This document shows positions 44,850 to 56,156 of a stretch of 64,000 nt of DNA, in pieces (the first letter of the stretch is position 1; each line of letters begins with the position of its first letter). Made by a program: the position numbers and the translations under genes. Under the pieces are notes generated by a model. It had not been told where the DNA came from and searched no databases. It worked only from the letters and a program-made list of their open reading frames with translations. This DNA comes from Aquanectria penicillioides (Eukaryota; Ascomycota; Sordariomycetes; Hypocreales; Nectriaceae). The stretch covers positions 385,001 to 449,000 of the forward strand of contig PYIU01000011.1 in NCBI GenBank assembly GCA_003415625.1, in the 5' to 3' direction.

Positions 44850-45583
44850 TGTGCCAGATGGGTGTGGAGATCATTGTGGATTATGAGAGAATGCAGAATC
44901 ACACATCCGATGAGTTTCGGTCGCATTTGGACATCAGTTTTCTGTTGAAGTGACACAAATACTTGAGCAACGTCGAAAATGTGAAGAAGACAATGGCCCG
45001 AGGTTCCCCCAGTCATCATCACGGTCCCGAGAGAAAGTCCAATACAATGGTAGGCATGGTTAGGCGCGATAAATCAACGAGGGCTCTAATGGTATGCAGA
45101 TATATAACTGAAGTCAAATCCTAGCTCCCAACCTTAGAAAGTCAGAGATTTTGGTAGCAATAGGGCCACTCGCAGTCAATTCATCAGTCTGCAGCAGGGT
45201 GCGGGTGGCGTTGGCAATTCTCGATTTTGAGTGTAGAGGAACTAAACAGCCGAGCCAGATGCCCGGCATTGGCGTGTCGGACAATAACAGAATACGGAAT
45301 CTTATCTAAGATAGGAGGAATGGATCGGCTAGTGCGGAGTAAAACACGTTTGGATTCTCGGCGGTCAAATACCCCGATATCAAGGCATGCATCTGATCAA
45401 TAGCCCTACCAGTCCGTCTCATGGCCCCAGGCTTGACTAAAAAAGACCACGAAAAAGACGGATTCTCGGAGAGTTTTCATTTCATATTTGAAGGTGGGAA
45501 ATAAATACCGATGGTTTTCACTTGAGATTTTGGGTGTCGTCATCACGCATTGTTGGCCATTTATTGTCCGAAATTGAATTGCC
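44850..45583. other. intergenic, aldehyde dehydrogenase promoter
   Basis: A paired GATA element CTTATCTAAGATAGG lies at 45301-45315, 270 bp before the ATG. The rest shows nothing. Confidence 0.5.
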
Positions 45584-47156
45584 ATGGCTTCGTCAATGGA
45601 GACGAAGTTGTTCATCAACAATCAAGTATTTGCTTCATTCTTCACATAATTTTATTCCCAACCCACTAATTATTAATAGTACGTAGAAGCGAAATCAAGA
45701 GAGAAGATAACAATCACAAATCCGTACAACAGGTCCGTTGTGGCAGACCATGTCCACTGCGCAGGCCCAAGCGATGTCGACGATGCAGTGGCATCCGCAG
45801 CCGCAGCCGCCAAATCATGGAGGAAAACACCACCAATCAAACGCGCTCGCCTAATGAATCGACTGGCCGACTTGATCGACGAAAACTGTGAGGATTTAGC
45901 ACTTCTAGAGACCCGGGCGATGGGAGCACCGCTGTACATCACTAGGCACAGCGCCACGATGATGGCCGAATGGCTTCGCTATTATGCCGGGTGGGCTGAC
46001 AAGGTCACTGGCGAGACATACCCGGATTCCGGTGATGGGGTGTACAGGATGGTCACCTATGAGCCTCTTGGTGTATGTGGAGGCATCGCAGCTTGGAACG
46101 GAACAATGCTCTTTGTGGGATGGAAGATGGGGCCAGCGATTGCTGCCGGAAATACATATGTTTACAAGGTCAGCGGCCCTATATATGGCCATCACAATCG
46201 GATCAAACGGCAGCCTTGCTAACTCGGTGTCTTAGTGCTCCGAAAAATCTCCATTGAGTGTCCTCGCTCTTGGAAAATTCATCGTGGAGGCAGGGTTTCC
46301 GCCGGGAGTCATCAACCTCATCAGTGGCCGAGCAGAGGCGGGTAAGGCTTTGGCTGCACACATGGACGTTGCTAAAATCAGCTTCACGGGGTCCACAGGT
46401 GCAGGTAGACAGGTTCAGATTGCAGCGGCCAGCAGCAATCTCAAGCGATGCACCTTGGAACTCGGAGGCAAGTCGGCCGCGTTGGTGTTTGAGGATGCCG
46501 ACATGGAGAACGCCTTGTCCTCCATGTCCATGGGGTTCCTCATAAACTCAACCCAGGTCTGCGCAGCGACTACAAGGCTCTTGGTGCAGGACACGATCGT
46601 TGATGCATTCGTGGCCGGTCTGAAAGCGAGGTTCGAGCAAGTAGCAATGGGAGATCCCGAAAAGGCCGACACTTTTATGGGTCCTCTCGTGGATCGTGAC
46701 CAATTCGACCGAGTAAACAAGTTTCTCATGCAAGGTGAAATGGAACCCGGTGTACAGGTCATCACTGGAGGTTCCAAGCCGCTCGAGCCTTCAGCTGGCT
46801 TCCTGGCTACTCCCACAATATTTCTCAACCCACCTCTGGACAGCTCCGTGTGGCAGGAGGAAATATTCGGCCCTGTCCTTTGCGTAAGGACATTTAAGAC
46901 AGAAGAGGAGGCCATTGAATTAGCCAATGTCAGCAAGTTCGGCTTAGCAGGCAGCATCTACACGAGTGACCTATCAAGGGCCCTACGAGTTGGCAATGAA
47001 CTTGTGGCTGGCAGCGTCAGTGTCAACCAGCCCGTGATGCCCGACACTCGAGTGCCGTTTGGGGGATTCAAGGAGAGCGGGACCGGTCGTGAAGGAGGGA
47101 AAGAAGGCATTATGGCGTATCTTGAATCCAAAACCATGTCCATCAAATTAACTTAG
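45584..47156 (+). CDS. NAD(P)-dependent aldehyde dehydrogenase
   Basis: The start is ATG 45584 in a 14-codon first exon (MASSMETKLFINNQ). Intron 45626-45679 then joins YVEAKSREKITITNP, the normal N-terminus of fungal ALDHs. A second intron lies at 46169-46235 (donor GTCAGC). The product is 483 aa, full length for the family. Catalytic residues are present: Asn in AAWNGTMLF, the cofactor-binding FTGSTGAGR, general base Glu252 in LELGGKS, nucleophile Cys286 in TQVCAATTR, and EEIFGPVL. The enzyme oxidises an aldehyde to an acid using NAD or NADP. Its neighbours (transporter, monooxygenase, P450s) suggest it finishes oxidation of an alcohol or aldehyde made by them. This is inference. Confidence 0.92.
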
Positions 47157-47542
47157 ATAATAAATGAGAATTGATCAAGCCTACCCTAGACCGTCAAGTC
47201 CACAATGTGATTTCTGTCGAGTCTTCAGCTAATCTCCAGCAATGGCGGGGTTGGAGATAGAACTCCCTTACGGTTAGTGGCGATTCTCCCAAATCAACAA
47301 TCATTGATAATGAAGATTGCGAGGGTTCATGATTGGTTGTGGCTTATCTCTGTCTCTGTCCCCGGCTCCCCCGCACACCGATCGGCTCCACCAGCAGTTC
47401 GCGACCCGCAGATAGCTCGGCATCTATCTAGATAGCAGCATGAATTTGTCCGTTGCTTGTTCATTTGCTAGCCCGTCTTGCATTTCCAACAACTCCATCC
47501 GTCTTTCTTGGCCCCAAAGCACTGGCCCATCTGTCACCCCGC
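47157..47542. other. intergenic, regulator promoter
   Basis: No supported gene; a short tetranucleotide palindrome (TCTATCTAGATAG) lies at about 47422-47435. Confidence 0.45.
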
Positions 47543-49282
47543 ATGTCTCGACGCCTACCTCAGCTCGAGGTCCCGAACCCTTTAGGGAGTTGCTGGACAT
47601 GTGTTGAGCTTGGGAGCCAGGAGTTGTGTGATCGCGAGCTTCCAGGTCAGATATGAGCCTCCGAAACCCCGCTACATTGACATCCAGCTTACCAAATGGA
47701 TAACTGGCAGGCTGCCATGCATGTAGAGACAATGAGCGAGTTTGCAAAGGTTATCGAGTGCGATATAAGTGGGCCAAGGCCAGCAAAGGTTCAGGGCATC
47801 GATCAATTCGCCCTCGACTAGGTACGACTGGTACACCTTTGTTTGATGCTTCATCTGACCATGACAGCACTAGTGTCGGCCATCACATCCCTCGGGTTAC
47901 CAGAGAATGAGAATCGGTTACTCAAACACTATGCGCGTAAGCTTCTTTTATATTTGTTTCCTTCATTGATGATGCTCACAATATCGCGCCTAGAAAACAT
48001 TACTCGACTTAGCGTCGCGATAGACTATGATGGCAACGGCTTTCGTAGGACAGTCGCCATTGCCCTCAACGAGCCAGCTTTGCTCAATGCCTTGTTAGCC
48101 ACTTCCGAGGCTCATCTTGCTCGTCGACAGTGTAAGCAAGACAAAGTGTCGAGGTCTTATTTCTGGAAGTCCGTCCAGCAGCTGAGGGAACGACTTGAGC
48201 AACCTGCGCTAGCCAGAAGCGAAACAACATTAATTATCATGACGGTGTTACTAATCTACGAGGCTCGTCATGGACAATCTCCCTCGATCCTATCCTCGCT
48301 AACATTTGCTTCAGCTTTGTAGTGGTGGAGCTAACGCGTGGAAATGCCACTACGATGCAATCCTCGAGTGGCTTCGATCTCGCCAAGATCGCTCCGAGGT
48401 TGACCCATGCTTCCTGAGCATGATTGTGATGCTGGCGACACAGTTGGTGATGCAGGCTGTGGATGTTTATCGTGACAAGAGCTACGAGCTGTTGCATGAA
48501 ATTCTGCGTCCATACCAAGGCAAAACACAAGTGGACGTGTTTCATGGGTGTTCAGTCGCGTTGCCCGAGTTGATGGTATGTATCCCCCGAGGAGGTCATA
48601 AAGTTTATCGCCTAACCGAGGATAGGTTGCCGCCGCTCATTTGCACGATGAAGCTGCCGAAGTGAAAGCGTCAAAAGCTACAGATACCCAAACACGCCTG
48701 AAAAGTATATATGGTCGTGCAACTAACCTGCAAGCTCAAATCAAGTCTACTCGAATTTATTTAGATGACTCATCCCAGTTTGAGATGCAATTTGGAATCC
48801 TCACATCCACCCGAAGCGAGTCACACAATCTGACCTTGGTGGACACTTTTCGCGAACGGGAGACGCGGTCGGCGGCCCGGTCAACAGCAGAGGTTTTCCG
48901 TCTGGCACTGCACATCTACGTTGCTCGAATCATCTACGACCCGTTGTCTATGGGGAGCGGCTCATCAGAGATTCGAAACTGGGTGGATGAGGCGCTAGAG
49001 TTGCTTCCGCAGATACCTGACATGAGCGGACCAGGCATTTTTCTAGGATGGGCTTTGGTTGTCATCGGTGCAGAGCTCGACGCCTTGGATGAGAGGGGAT
49101 ACATCAAGGGAAGACTGAAGAGCCTTTCGCTATTGGCTTTGAATCATGGAGCCACCGGGCTGAAGGTCTTGGAGGAAGTATGGCGTAGGAAAGACGCGGT
49201 CAAGTGTGGTGAAACAACATATCAGAAATGCAAGTGGCAAGATGTAACAACATCACTGCGAGTTGACATGGCATTAATGTAA
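47543..49282 (+). CDS. Zn2Cys6-type transcription factor with atypical zinc loop and a GC-AG intron
   Basis: Start ATG at 47543 (MSRRLPQLEVPNPLGS). Introns 47646-47710, 47822-47873, 47937-47993, 48263-48314 and 48576-48625 give 487 aa in frame. The first intron joins CWTC...CDRELPG to CHACRDNERVC, then GYRVRYKW, the usual ending of clusters in this subgroup. Cys spacing is C-x2-C-x8-C-x6-C-x2-C-x6-C. The first loop (VELGSQEL) is two residues too long and lacks Arg/Lys, so DNA binding may be weakened or altered. The fourth intron must start with GC (GAG|GCTCGT...TTCAG), since only this phase yields the conserved LLIYELCSGG. Downstream segments (VDEALELLPQIPDMSGPGIFLGW, DALDERGYI) match the PF11951-type regulatory domain. 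It sits between the ALDH and a P450 in the metabolic island. Confidence 0.75.
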
Positions 49283-49381
49283 CGAGACAAAGACTCATCA
49301 GCGTTATCAATTCACACAAAAACTACATACAATTGTTCAATCCCAGCTTAAGCTTCCCATGACTTCGCAAACCGTAAAAGC

Positions 49382-51049
49382 TCAGCCCTCCCGTCTCTCC
49401 ACTTTAACATACATGCCGCTCTGGATTGTGAAAAAGTGGTTCGTGACTTTCATCTCTTGGATCGTCCGGTTCCCATCTGCCCACTCAAAGCGAAACCGCA
49501 GCAACAGCGTGGGAATCAATTTTGTCATCTCGAAAAGCGATATGTGTTGGCCGGAGCATGAATGACGGCCGCCACCAAATGGAAACCAAGCCCTCTTCAT
49601 AACAGAAAGTTGCTCCGGTGGAGCTTTGAGCCACCGTTCTGGAATGAACGACTCTGGGTCAGGGAAAACCTCCGGGTCTCGGTGGAGGATCCAGGCGTTG
49701 ATTCCCACCTCGGTACCAGCGCCGACTTTATAACCGCCAAGCGTAGCCCCGCCTTCTGGCACTGCACGAGGAAGAATCATACCCACCGATGGGTGAAGTC
49801 TCATGGACTCCCAAATGACAGCATTGAGATACGGGAGGGCTGAAGCCGTGGACCATGTCACAACTGACTGCCTGTCATACCCAGCATCCCGCAGCTCTTG
49901 CAGTAGTTTATCAGCAACTTCTGGGTAGCATATGAGGTAAAATATGATTGCACGCATTGCGGTAGAAGTTGTATCTCCGCCGGCAATAATGTTTCCAAAC
50001 GTGTGCGTGTTCAACTCCCGATCAGTGAGCGAGGCGGGGTTTTTCTGCTGGTTGAGCATGAGGCGCTTGAGAAAGGTGCAGGGAGCATCTGGATTGTCTG
50101 TCATATCCTGGAGTGTTTTATCTTTCTGAGTGATTGCAAGGCTCATCATCTTTTCGAAAAGAGTACCGTTTGAGCTTTGGACGAGGAAGCCCATAATGTA
50201 GTCGATGAATCGGTTTCCTTTCAGAAAACTATGCGCCCAGGGAGTTTGACCAATCTAAGAGACAGTTAGATTTTGAAACAAGTTTGAGGTTACCAAGCAA
50301 GATTTTCTGAGCAGGTTATATGAAAGTTAAGTGTAAAAAGAAAAAGCGAACATAACAAACTGCGGGATACTTACGGTTGATACATAGGCCATGCTCTCAC
50401 GAAGCATCTTGATGTTCCCATCGGCGTCTCCATTTTGGATAAAATCCAAGTCATGGCCAAAAGTGATGGCGAAAATCGCATCCATCGAGAAGAAGTGCAA
50501 AATTTCTCCAATGTCACATGCGACGCCTTTGTCGGTGTAGGCATCGTCAAGCTTCCAAATGAGTCGCTCAATAATCCGGTTGACCAGTGGCTCGAGCTGC
50601 AGCAACGCGGTGGTAGAGTATGCATTTGCGGCACTTCGCTTCATGCGGCTGTGCAAGGCTTTGTCGGCGAGGACGAGGGGATCAGGAACAATTCCCTCTT
50701 CATCATAAAAGCGGGTTGGCTCCCAAAAGTCTGACTTGTAAAAATGTGTGGATATCCCGTATATTTGGTCCATTGCGGACAAGTCAGAGATTGAGAGTAC
50801 ATGAGGCGCAACTCTGACGACTTTGCCATATTTCTTGTGCAAAGCGGAATCGTCGAGATGACTGGTTCCATTCCACACCGAAAAGACGCGTGGCAAAACT
50901 GAAATGGAATTGAGAAATGGCCCAGGAACGGTGGAGAGATTTCGAGAGAAGCGATTTCTAGCCAGGTACAGAATTGCCAGCCCCGTCACGATCCATGGCC
51001 AGTACGCCAAGACAGTATCCACAACGATAGTGCTTGGTTTGGAAGCCAT
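49382..51049 (-). CDS. cytochrome P450 monooxygenase (first)
   Basis: ATG 51049 and one 120 bp intron at 50255-50374 (GTAAGT...CTTAG) give 515 aa, normal for a fungal microsomal P450. The N-terminal anchor is TVLAYWPWIVTGLAILYLA, followed by the Pro-rich hinge (STVPGPFLNS). The I-helix motif AGGDTTS is at residues 316-322, the ExxR motif is E374-S-M-R377, FIPERW is in the PERF position, and the heme loop FPFGGGRHSCSG carries the axial Cys458. It probably sits in the ER membrane and needs a P450 reductase. It is convergent with the preceding regulator (100 bp gap) and divergent from the 2OG dioxygenase with shared GATA sites, so the pair may act in sequence on one substrate (inference). The family subtype looks like the group with pisatin demethylase relatives. 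Confidence 0.9.
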
Positions 51050-51577
51050 TTTGGTGAGGAAACCAATGCCCTTCTCAGGCCATTGGATTCATCCCGTATT
51101 ATTATCTTACCTTACCTCATAACACATCTTACTATCTCAAAAGTCTGCCATGTCGTTATCAATTTCATGGTCTGGGGTCGGCGCCTCCATCCCCAAATTG
51201 GGAGGGCTTGATAAGGCGTTATCTAATTGTCCGAGCACAACCCTGTCAAACACCAGAGATACCAAACACCTTATCACGGTTTGCATCGGACAAACTCATT
51301 TCTTCATTCGGTTCGAGAAAGCCAGGCTCTGAGTTTGTGGGGTGGTATTCACTTTTTTGTTAGCAATCATCCAGGCGGCGATACATGATTCTCCGATGGT
51401 GTAAGCAGATGTGCCGCAAGTAAGGCCTTTCATGAGGTGTAATTGATTCAAATACAAGAAGGCAAAATGCCGTTGTCACTTTGTTGATCATTTTCCAATT
51501 GCAATACATTCTACATAGCTAAACGCTCGAGGTTAGAACATCAATAAATACTTCTCACCCCTCAAAATCTACTCAAG
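51050..51577. promoter_or_regulatory. divergent P450/dioxygenase promoter with GATA sites
   Basis: GATAA-type motifs are seen at 51102-51107 (-), 51209-51215 (+, TGATAAG), 51219-51224 (-) and 51270-51276 (-, TGATAAG). Two are full GATAAG. The density is higher than chance but lower than in the 42.6 kb promoter. Confidence 0.5.
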
Positions 51578-52650
51578 ATGTCTATGACAATCACCAAGCT
51601 CGACCTCGCCGCGCCCACGTCGCTTGCGCTCAGAGGTGAACCCCAGTTTCAGCTGGAGTGCTTCGATCGTTCCAGTAATGTCGAGCACATCATCAATTCT
51701 CTCAAGTACAACGGCGGGGTTAGAATCAAGGGATTCTTAACCCCGGAGGAGATTGTCGAGGCCGAGAAAGCTGTTCGACCTCACCTGGAGAAGGCGTCAT
51801 ACGCTCGCCCAGATGATCAGACCAAGAGACTTGGCCGACTTCCTGAGTATGCTCCCAAGACTACTCAAAAGATCCTAGAGGACAAGCTATACCTTGCTAT
51901 TATGAACCGCTTCCTCTCTACTACATTTACTTCCTTCCTTGAGGACAAGCGAGTTACTATCACTGAGCACCCCATTGTGGCCATGTCCTCCATTTTCGAG
52001 GTTGGTCCGGGCATGCACGTCCAAGATCTCCACCGAGATGACTCCATCTGGTTCAACTGCATGGACAACATCAGCCCCGAAGACTACAACTTCGGCCGCG
52101 ACGTTTCCATCAGCTTCTTTATCGCTGGCTCCAAGACGACCGAGGCCAACGGAGCGACCCGCTTCATCCCTGGCAGCCACCTTACCAAGCACGACTCTCC
52201 TCCAGAGTCTCACAAGGCTATTACTGCGGAACTGGACGCTGGAGATGCTTTCTTCATGCTTTCCAGCTGCTACCACGGAGCTGGCCAAAATTCCACAGTC
52301 GATGAGAAGAGGCTGGTGTATGCTCTGTTCATGCAGCAGGCCCACTTACGACAGGTAAGTAGCCTAATAGTATTAGGCGACATCACAAGCCCGGACTAAC
52401 TTGCATGTGACAGGAGGAGAACTTTGCTCTGTACATGGACCACGACATTGTCCGATCCTACCCGTTGGAATGCCAACGCCGACTTGGTTTTGATGTTGCG
52501 CTACCAAACCTGGGCTGGGTCGATCATGCTTCTCCCCTGGAGAGTGTTTTGAAGCAGAAGGGCGCAGACAAGAGGTCCATCCCAGGATATAACCCTATTG
52601 ATGGCGTTGCTGATGAGCGCGCTCGTGCAGCTCATGAGTTGAGAACTTGA
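51578..52650 (+). CDS. Fe(II)/2-oxoglutarate dioxygenase, phytanoyl-CoA hydroxylase (PhyH) family
   Basis: ATG 51578 with one intron at 52355-52413 (GTAAGT, CTAAC branch, CAG) gives 335 aa. The double-stranded beta-helix iron triad is complete: H152-R-D154 in DLHRDDS and H233 in CYHGAGQN, with R245 (KRLVYAL) positioned to bind 2-oxoglutarate. RFIPGSH matches the family core. The N-terminus (GGVRIKGFLTPEEIVEAE) is the usual PhyH opening. Fungal PhyH enzymes of this size commonly perform late oxidations in metabolite pathways (hydroxylation, desaturation, ring expansion, endoperoxide formation). It is divergent from the first P450 and followed on the same strand by an MFS exporter-type gene. 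The reaction is not predictable from sequence. Confidence 0.88.
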
Positions 52651-53305
52651 GCATTGAGCGCGACATGATTCTGTTGTATGAAGTCTTGTGTTGGTGAATC
52701 ATAGCTATCTTTCTTTCCGTACAGCCACGCAACTCAATCATTGTAGATTAGTCACTCGTTACAAGAATTTTTAAATCACGGAATGTTCAAGTAGATTGTG
52801 ATGAAATCTGTGATCATGTTCCATTCCTTGTCTGTAGGGGCATTTCTACAAGCTTCTGGACAATACAATGCATTGACAGTTTGCAAATTCGAAGGAAACC
52901 GAGAAAAAAAGAAGAAAAAAACAGGTCGCCGAGGTTCTAAAATCTGTTCCCCCCTGTTTATTCCTCCACGCCTGCTATTATTTGCAAATCATGAAGAGCC
53001 CAACTGACAAGGGCCACTGTCTGTTTTTGCATGCCAACAGTGATTCTGCCGCGAGACCCCAGTGTTTTATTATGGGTTTTTGCTAGCCTTGCATTTCGGT
53101 GGTACTAAGCTCTGGCAGCCTGGGGTGAATTTTCCCGAACCTCGGAGTTTTATCGTTGACCACAGATTACTCGGGGTGGGGTTCTAACGTGGACAACGGC
53201 TTTGAGAATTTAATAGTGATCATACATGCTGGCTATAGAATCTCCTTTCTACCAAATCCTTCATTCTACAGCCTCAATTCTTGTTTGGCAGTCAATTCCA
53301 CAGAT
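52651..53305. other. intergenic, promoter of the MFS gene
   Basis: An A-rich run (GAAAAAAAGAAGAAAAAAAC) lies at about 52902-52921. The open frame extends upstream of the chosen ATG to 53156 without another ATG. Confidence 0.5.
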
Positions 53306-54925
53306 ATGAGCTTGCCAATAGCGATGACAGAAGCGTCGCACGTTGAATCAAAACCGCAAGGCGACGAAGCAACATCAACCGCAGCCTCGACTTCGTCTCG
53401 GGATCATGTTCGGCTGCCATGGTTTCGTCTTGTCTTTCCCATTACCTTCCTAACAGAGGAAGTCAGAAACCATGCGTACAGCGGATCTGGAACACCAGAT
53501 TCGCCGCATCTTGTACATTGGCTCCCCAACGATCCGCAAAACCCGCTCAATTTTCCAGCATCAATGAGATGGCTCACCACAACGCTGGCAGCGCTTTCTT
53601 GCTTCAGCATCTCTCTAACGAGTTCTGCATATACCGGAGGCATCAAGGGAATTGAATCCGAGTTTGGTGTATCAAACAGCGTCGCACAGCTCGGCGTGTC
53701 TCTGTTCGTCCTGGGGTTTGCATTCGGGCCACTCATATCAGCACCTCTCAGCGAAATATACGGTCGTCAGTCTGTGTTCTTTGTGACCTACGGCTTACTG
53801 GCTGCATTCAACGCAGCGAGCGCCAGTGCAACAACGTTCCCTCAATTGCTGATATTCCGCTCGCTTGCTGGTGCAATTGGGAGCTCGCCTATGACAAATG
53901 CTGGTGGCTTGATTGCGGACCAATTCACGGCTGAACATCGAGGTCTTGCCATGGCATTATTCAGCTTTGGACCGTACATGGGGCCAGTAATGGGCCCGAT
54001 AGTTGGAGGATTCCTTGGACAGTCGGCAGGTTGGCGATGGCCTCTGTGGTTGTGCACTATCCTGTGTGCCATCATCTGGGTTGCTTGTGTCGTCTGCACA
54101 CCCGAGACATATGCCCCTGTGCTTCTAACACGGCGAGCAACGGCATTGACCAAGTTGACGGGCAAGGTCTATATCAACGCGATGGACCAGCAGCATGGTC
54201 CAAAGAGACTTGGGGCCCTCTTGAAGACTGGATTGTCCCGTCCATGGGCCCTTCTTTTCTTCGAGCCCATCGTCCTCATCCTCAGCCTCTTCATGGCGGT
54301 TGTCTATGCCACCATGTATATGCTCTTCGCAGCCTTTCCTATAGTCTTTCGCGAGAAACGGGGGTGGTCTGCCGGCGAGGCTGGAGTGGCTTTCATCGGT
54401 ATGGCTATTGGTATGCTGCTGGCGCTTCTCTACATGCTATTCGAAAATGTCAGGTACCGCAACCGTGTGGCTCTTTCTGTTACGGGTGATACTCCGGAAA
54501 TGCGTCTGCCTGTCTGCATGATAGGTGCCATTACTGTTCCAATCGGACTGTTCATATTTGCTTGGACAAACTCACCAGATCTCCACTGGAGCATCTGTCT
54601 TTTTGGCACAGTTCTCTTCGGTCTTGGGAATGTGTTGTTGTTTCTCGGTTGTATGAACTACCTTGTGGACTCATATCTCTTCTATACGGCATCCTGTATG
54701 GCTGGGTCTTCCGTGATACGATCAGTACTTGGCGCAGCGTTTCCTCTCTTTACGTCGAGTATGTATCATCGGCTTGGACTACACTGGGCTTCGAGTGTCC
54801 CAGCCTTTCTAGCACTTGCCTGTGCACCTTTCCCATTCATTTTTGCAAAGTACGGCGCAAGAATCAGGCAGAAGTGTAGATATGCGGCAAATGTGCAAGA
54901 GATTAGAGACACTTTGAAAGCGTAA
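53306..54925 (+). CDS. MFS multidrug/metabolite transporter (DHA1 type, 12 TM)
   Basis: An intronless frame. The first ATG in frame is 53306 (MSLPIAMTEASHVES), giving 539 aa. The hydrophilic N-terminus ends with HLVHWLPNDPQNPLNF, the hallmark W-x-x-x-D-P-x-N-P-x-N stretch of fungal DHA1 proteins. Twelve hydrophobic helices follow; motif A is seen as APLSEIYGRQSVFF after TM2, and GPYMGPVMGPIVGGFLGQ in TM5 is motif C, typical of drug/H+ antiporters. The long loop between TM6 and TM7 holds RRATALTKLTGK. Export of a product or uptake of a substrate of the neighbouring oxygenases is inferred from position: it lies 0.65 kb downstream of the PhyH dioxygenase on the same strand. Confidence 0.9.
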   Translation: MSLPIAMTEASHVESKPQGDEATSTAASTSSRDHVRLPWFRLVFPITFLTEEVRNHAYSGSGTPDSPHLVHWLPNDPQNPLNFPASMRWLTTTLAALSCFSISLTSSAYTGGIKGIESEFGVSNSVAQLGVSLFVLGFAFGPLISAPLSEIYGRQSVFFVTYGLLAAFNAASASATTFPQLLIFRSLAGAIGSSPMTNAGGLIADQFTAEHRGLAMALFSFGPYMGPVMGPIVGGFLGQSAGWRWPLWLCTILCAIIWVACVVCTPETYAPVLLTRRATALTKLTGKVYINAMDQQHGPKRLGALLKTGLSRPWALLFFEPIVLILSLFMAVVYATMYMLFAAFPIVFREKRGWSAGEAGVAFIGMAIGMLLALLYMLFENVRYRNRVALSVTGDTPEMRLPVCMIGAITVPIGLFIFAWTNSPDLHWSICLFGTVLFGLGNVLLFLGCMNYLVDSYLFYTASCMAGSSVIRSVLGAAFPLFTSSMYHRLGLHWASSVPAFLALACAPFPFIFAKYGARIRQKCRYAANVQEIRDTLKA

Positions 54926-56156
54926 TAGAGGCGCCTGCACAATTCAGTAATACATGGTCCAAATTTGCCACGAAGAGCACTAATAGATTGCACAGAGCAA
55001 AAGAAAGATTCTGTCAAAAGCAAATACTGCGGTGTAACACAGCAAAGTGCAAGTACCTTTCAGCCTACGGCTCACGGTGATACCAAATATCTTATCCTGC
55101 CCCTTTCCGCACGTATATTGTCGCGGCGGCATAACACCAGAAGCCCTATAGCTATCATAACTAAATAGTATAATAAAAGTATCAGTGCTCTCTTTTCTAT
55201 AGTAAAACCAACGTTTCTACGAACAATGATACTCACTGCTGCACTCGTCAAATGCAGCGCTTCTACGCAGTCTCTCGCCCGTTGAGCCTGTCGCATGTGC
55301 AACAGGTGCAAAGTACAAACAAGCTACTGGTAAGTTATATTCACAGTGACACATCATCCCGCTTGTTTGTGTTCTATGCGGGGTTCCCATCTCATATCGC
55401 AATCATCAGACTTGGCTGACGGAATTTTGTGCAGGTGAACGTTTCTCGTCTCCTCCTTGATATACCACGTTAACGCCCCCAAGTCTATGCCAAGAATGAT
55501 AATTTAACTAGGGTGAAACTATCTAGAATTGGACAAAGTGATTATAATGGCCACAGACCTCCTATGGATCCTTCTACACGATATATTCAGGGAGATGAAA
55601 GGCGAGACGCAAAGGTCGACGTCACTTGAAGTACACCGCGTATCGAGAGCTTATTCGCGTAGGCTTTATCTATGAGTTACCACCATTATGGGCATTCGGG
55701 TTTCATTCATCATGCTGGGCGATCCTGACGCAATTGTCTGAACTCTTTATCCAAGATGTCCTGCATCTATGTCTCTCTATTCCATGCGGCGAGAGCAAGA
55801 TCTTGGATTGGGGTCATAACTACGGAAACGCGATCATTCGGTACTCTCAAGCAGGGCATCCCCATGTGGATTCCTGCTTCTATACTTAATCCCTGGGTGG
55901 TTTCATCCAGCTCGATCCACTGGGCGTCAATGTACAGGTACCCGACCAAGCCGCGACAAACCAAACAGTACCACGTGCGCGCAAGGGAAGCACTACAACA
56001 GATCTCTTCAAATTATTGCCGACGCTGTAGCCTCCGTTGAAAACAAAGATATGCTACAAAGCCATATTACCACGACCTACAGCAATTCAATAATACCATC
56101 AATGTGCGATATTAAGTTTATTGTTCTCAATATCTAATGTCTCGTCGTCACACTGA
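54926..56156. other. intergenic, nothing recognised
   Basis: About 1.2 kb. A 65-codon minus-strand frame (55767-55964; QWIELDETTQG, PIQDLALAAW) has no support from a partner exon. Confidence 0.45.

Noticed and set aside
55767..55964. 65-codon minus-strand frame
   Set aside because: No family, no exon partners.
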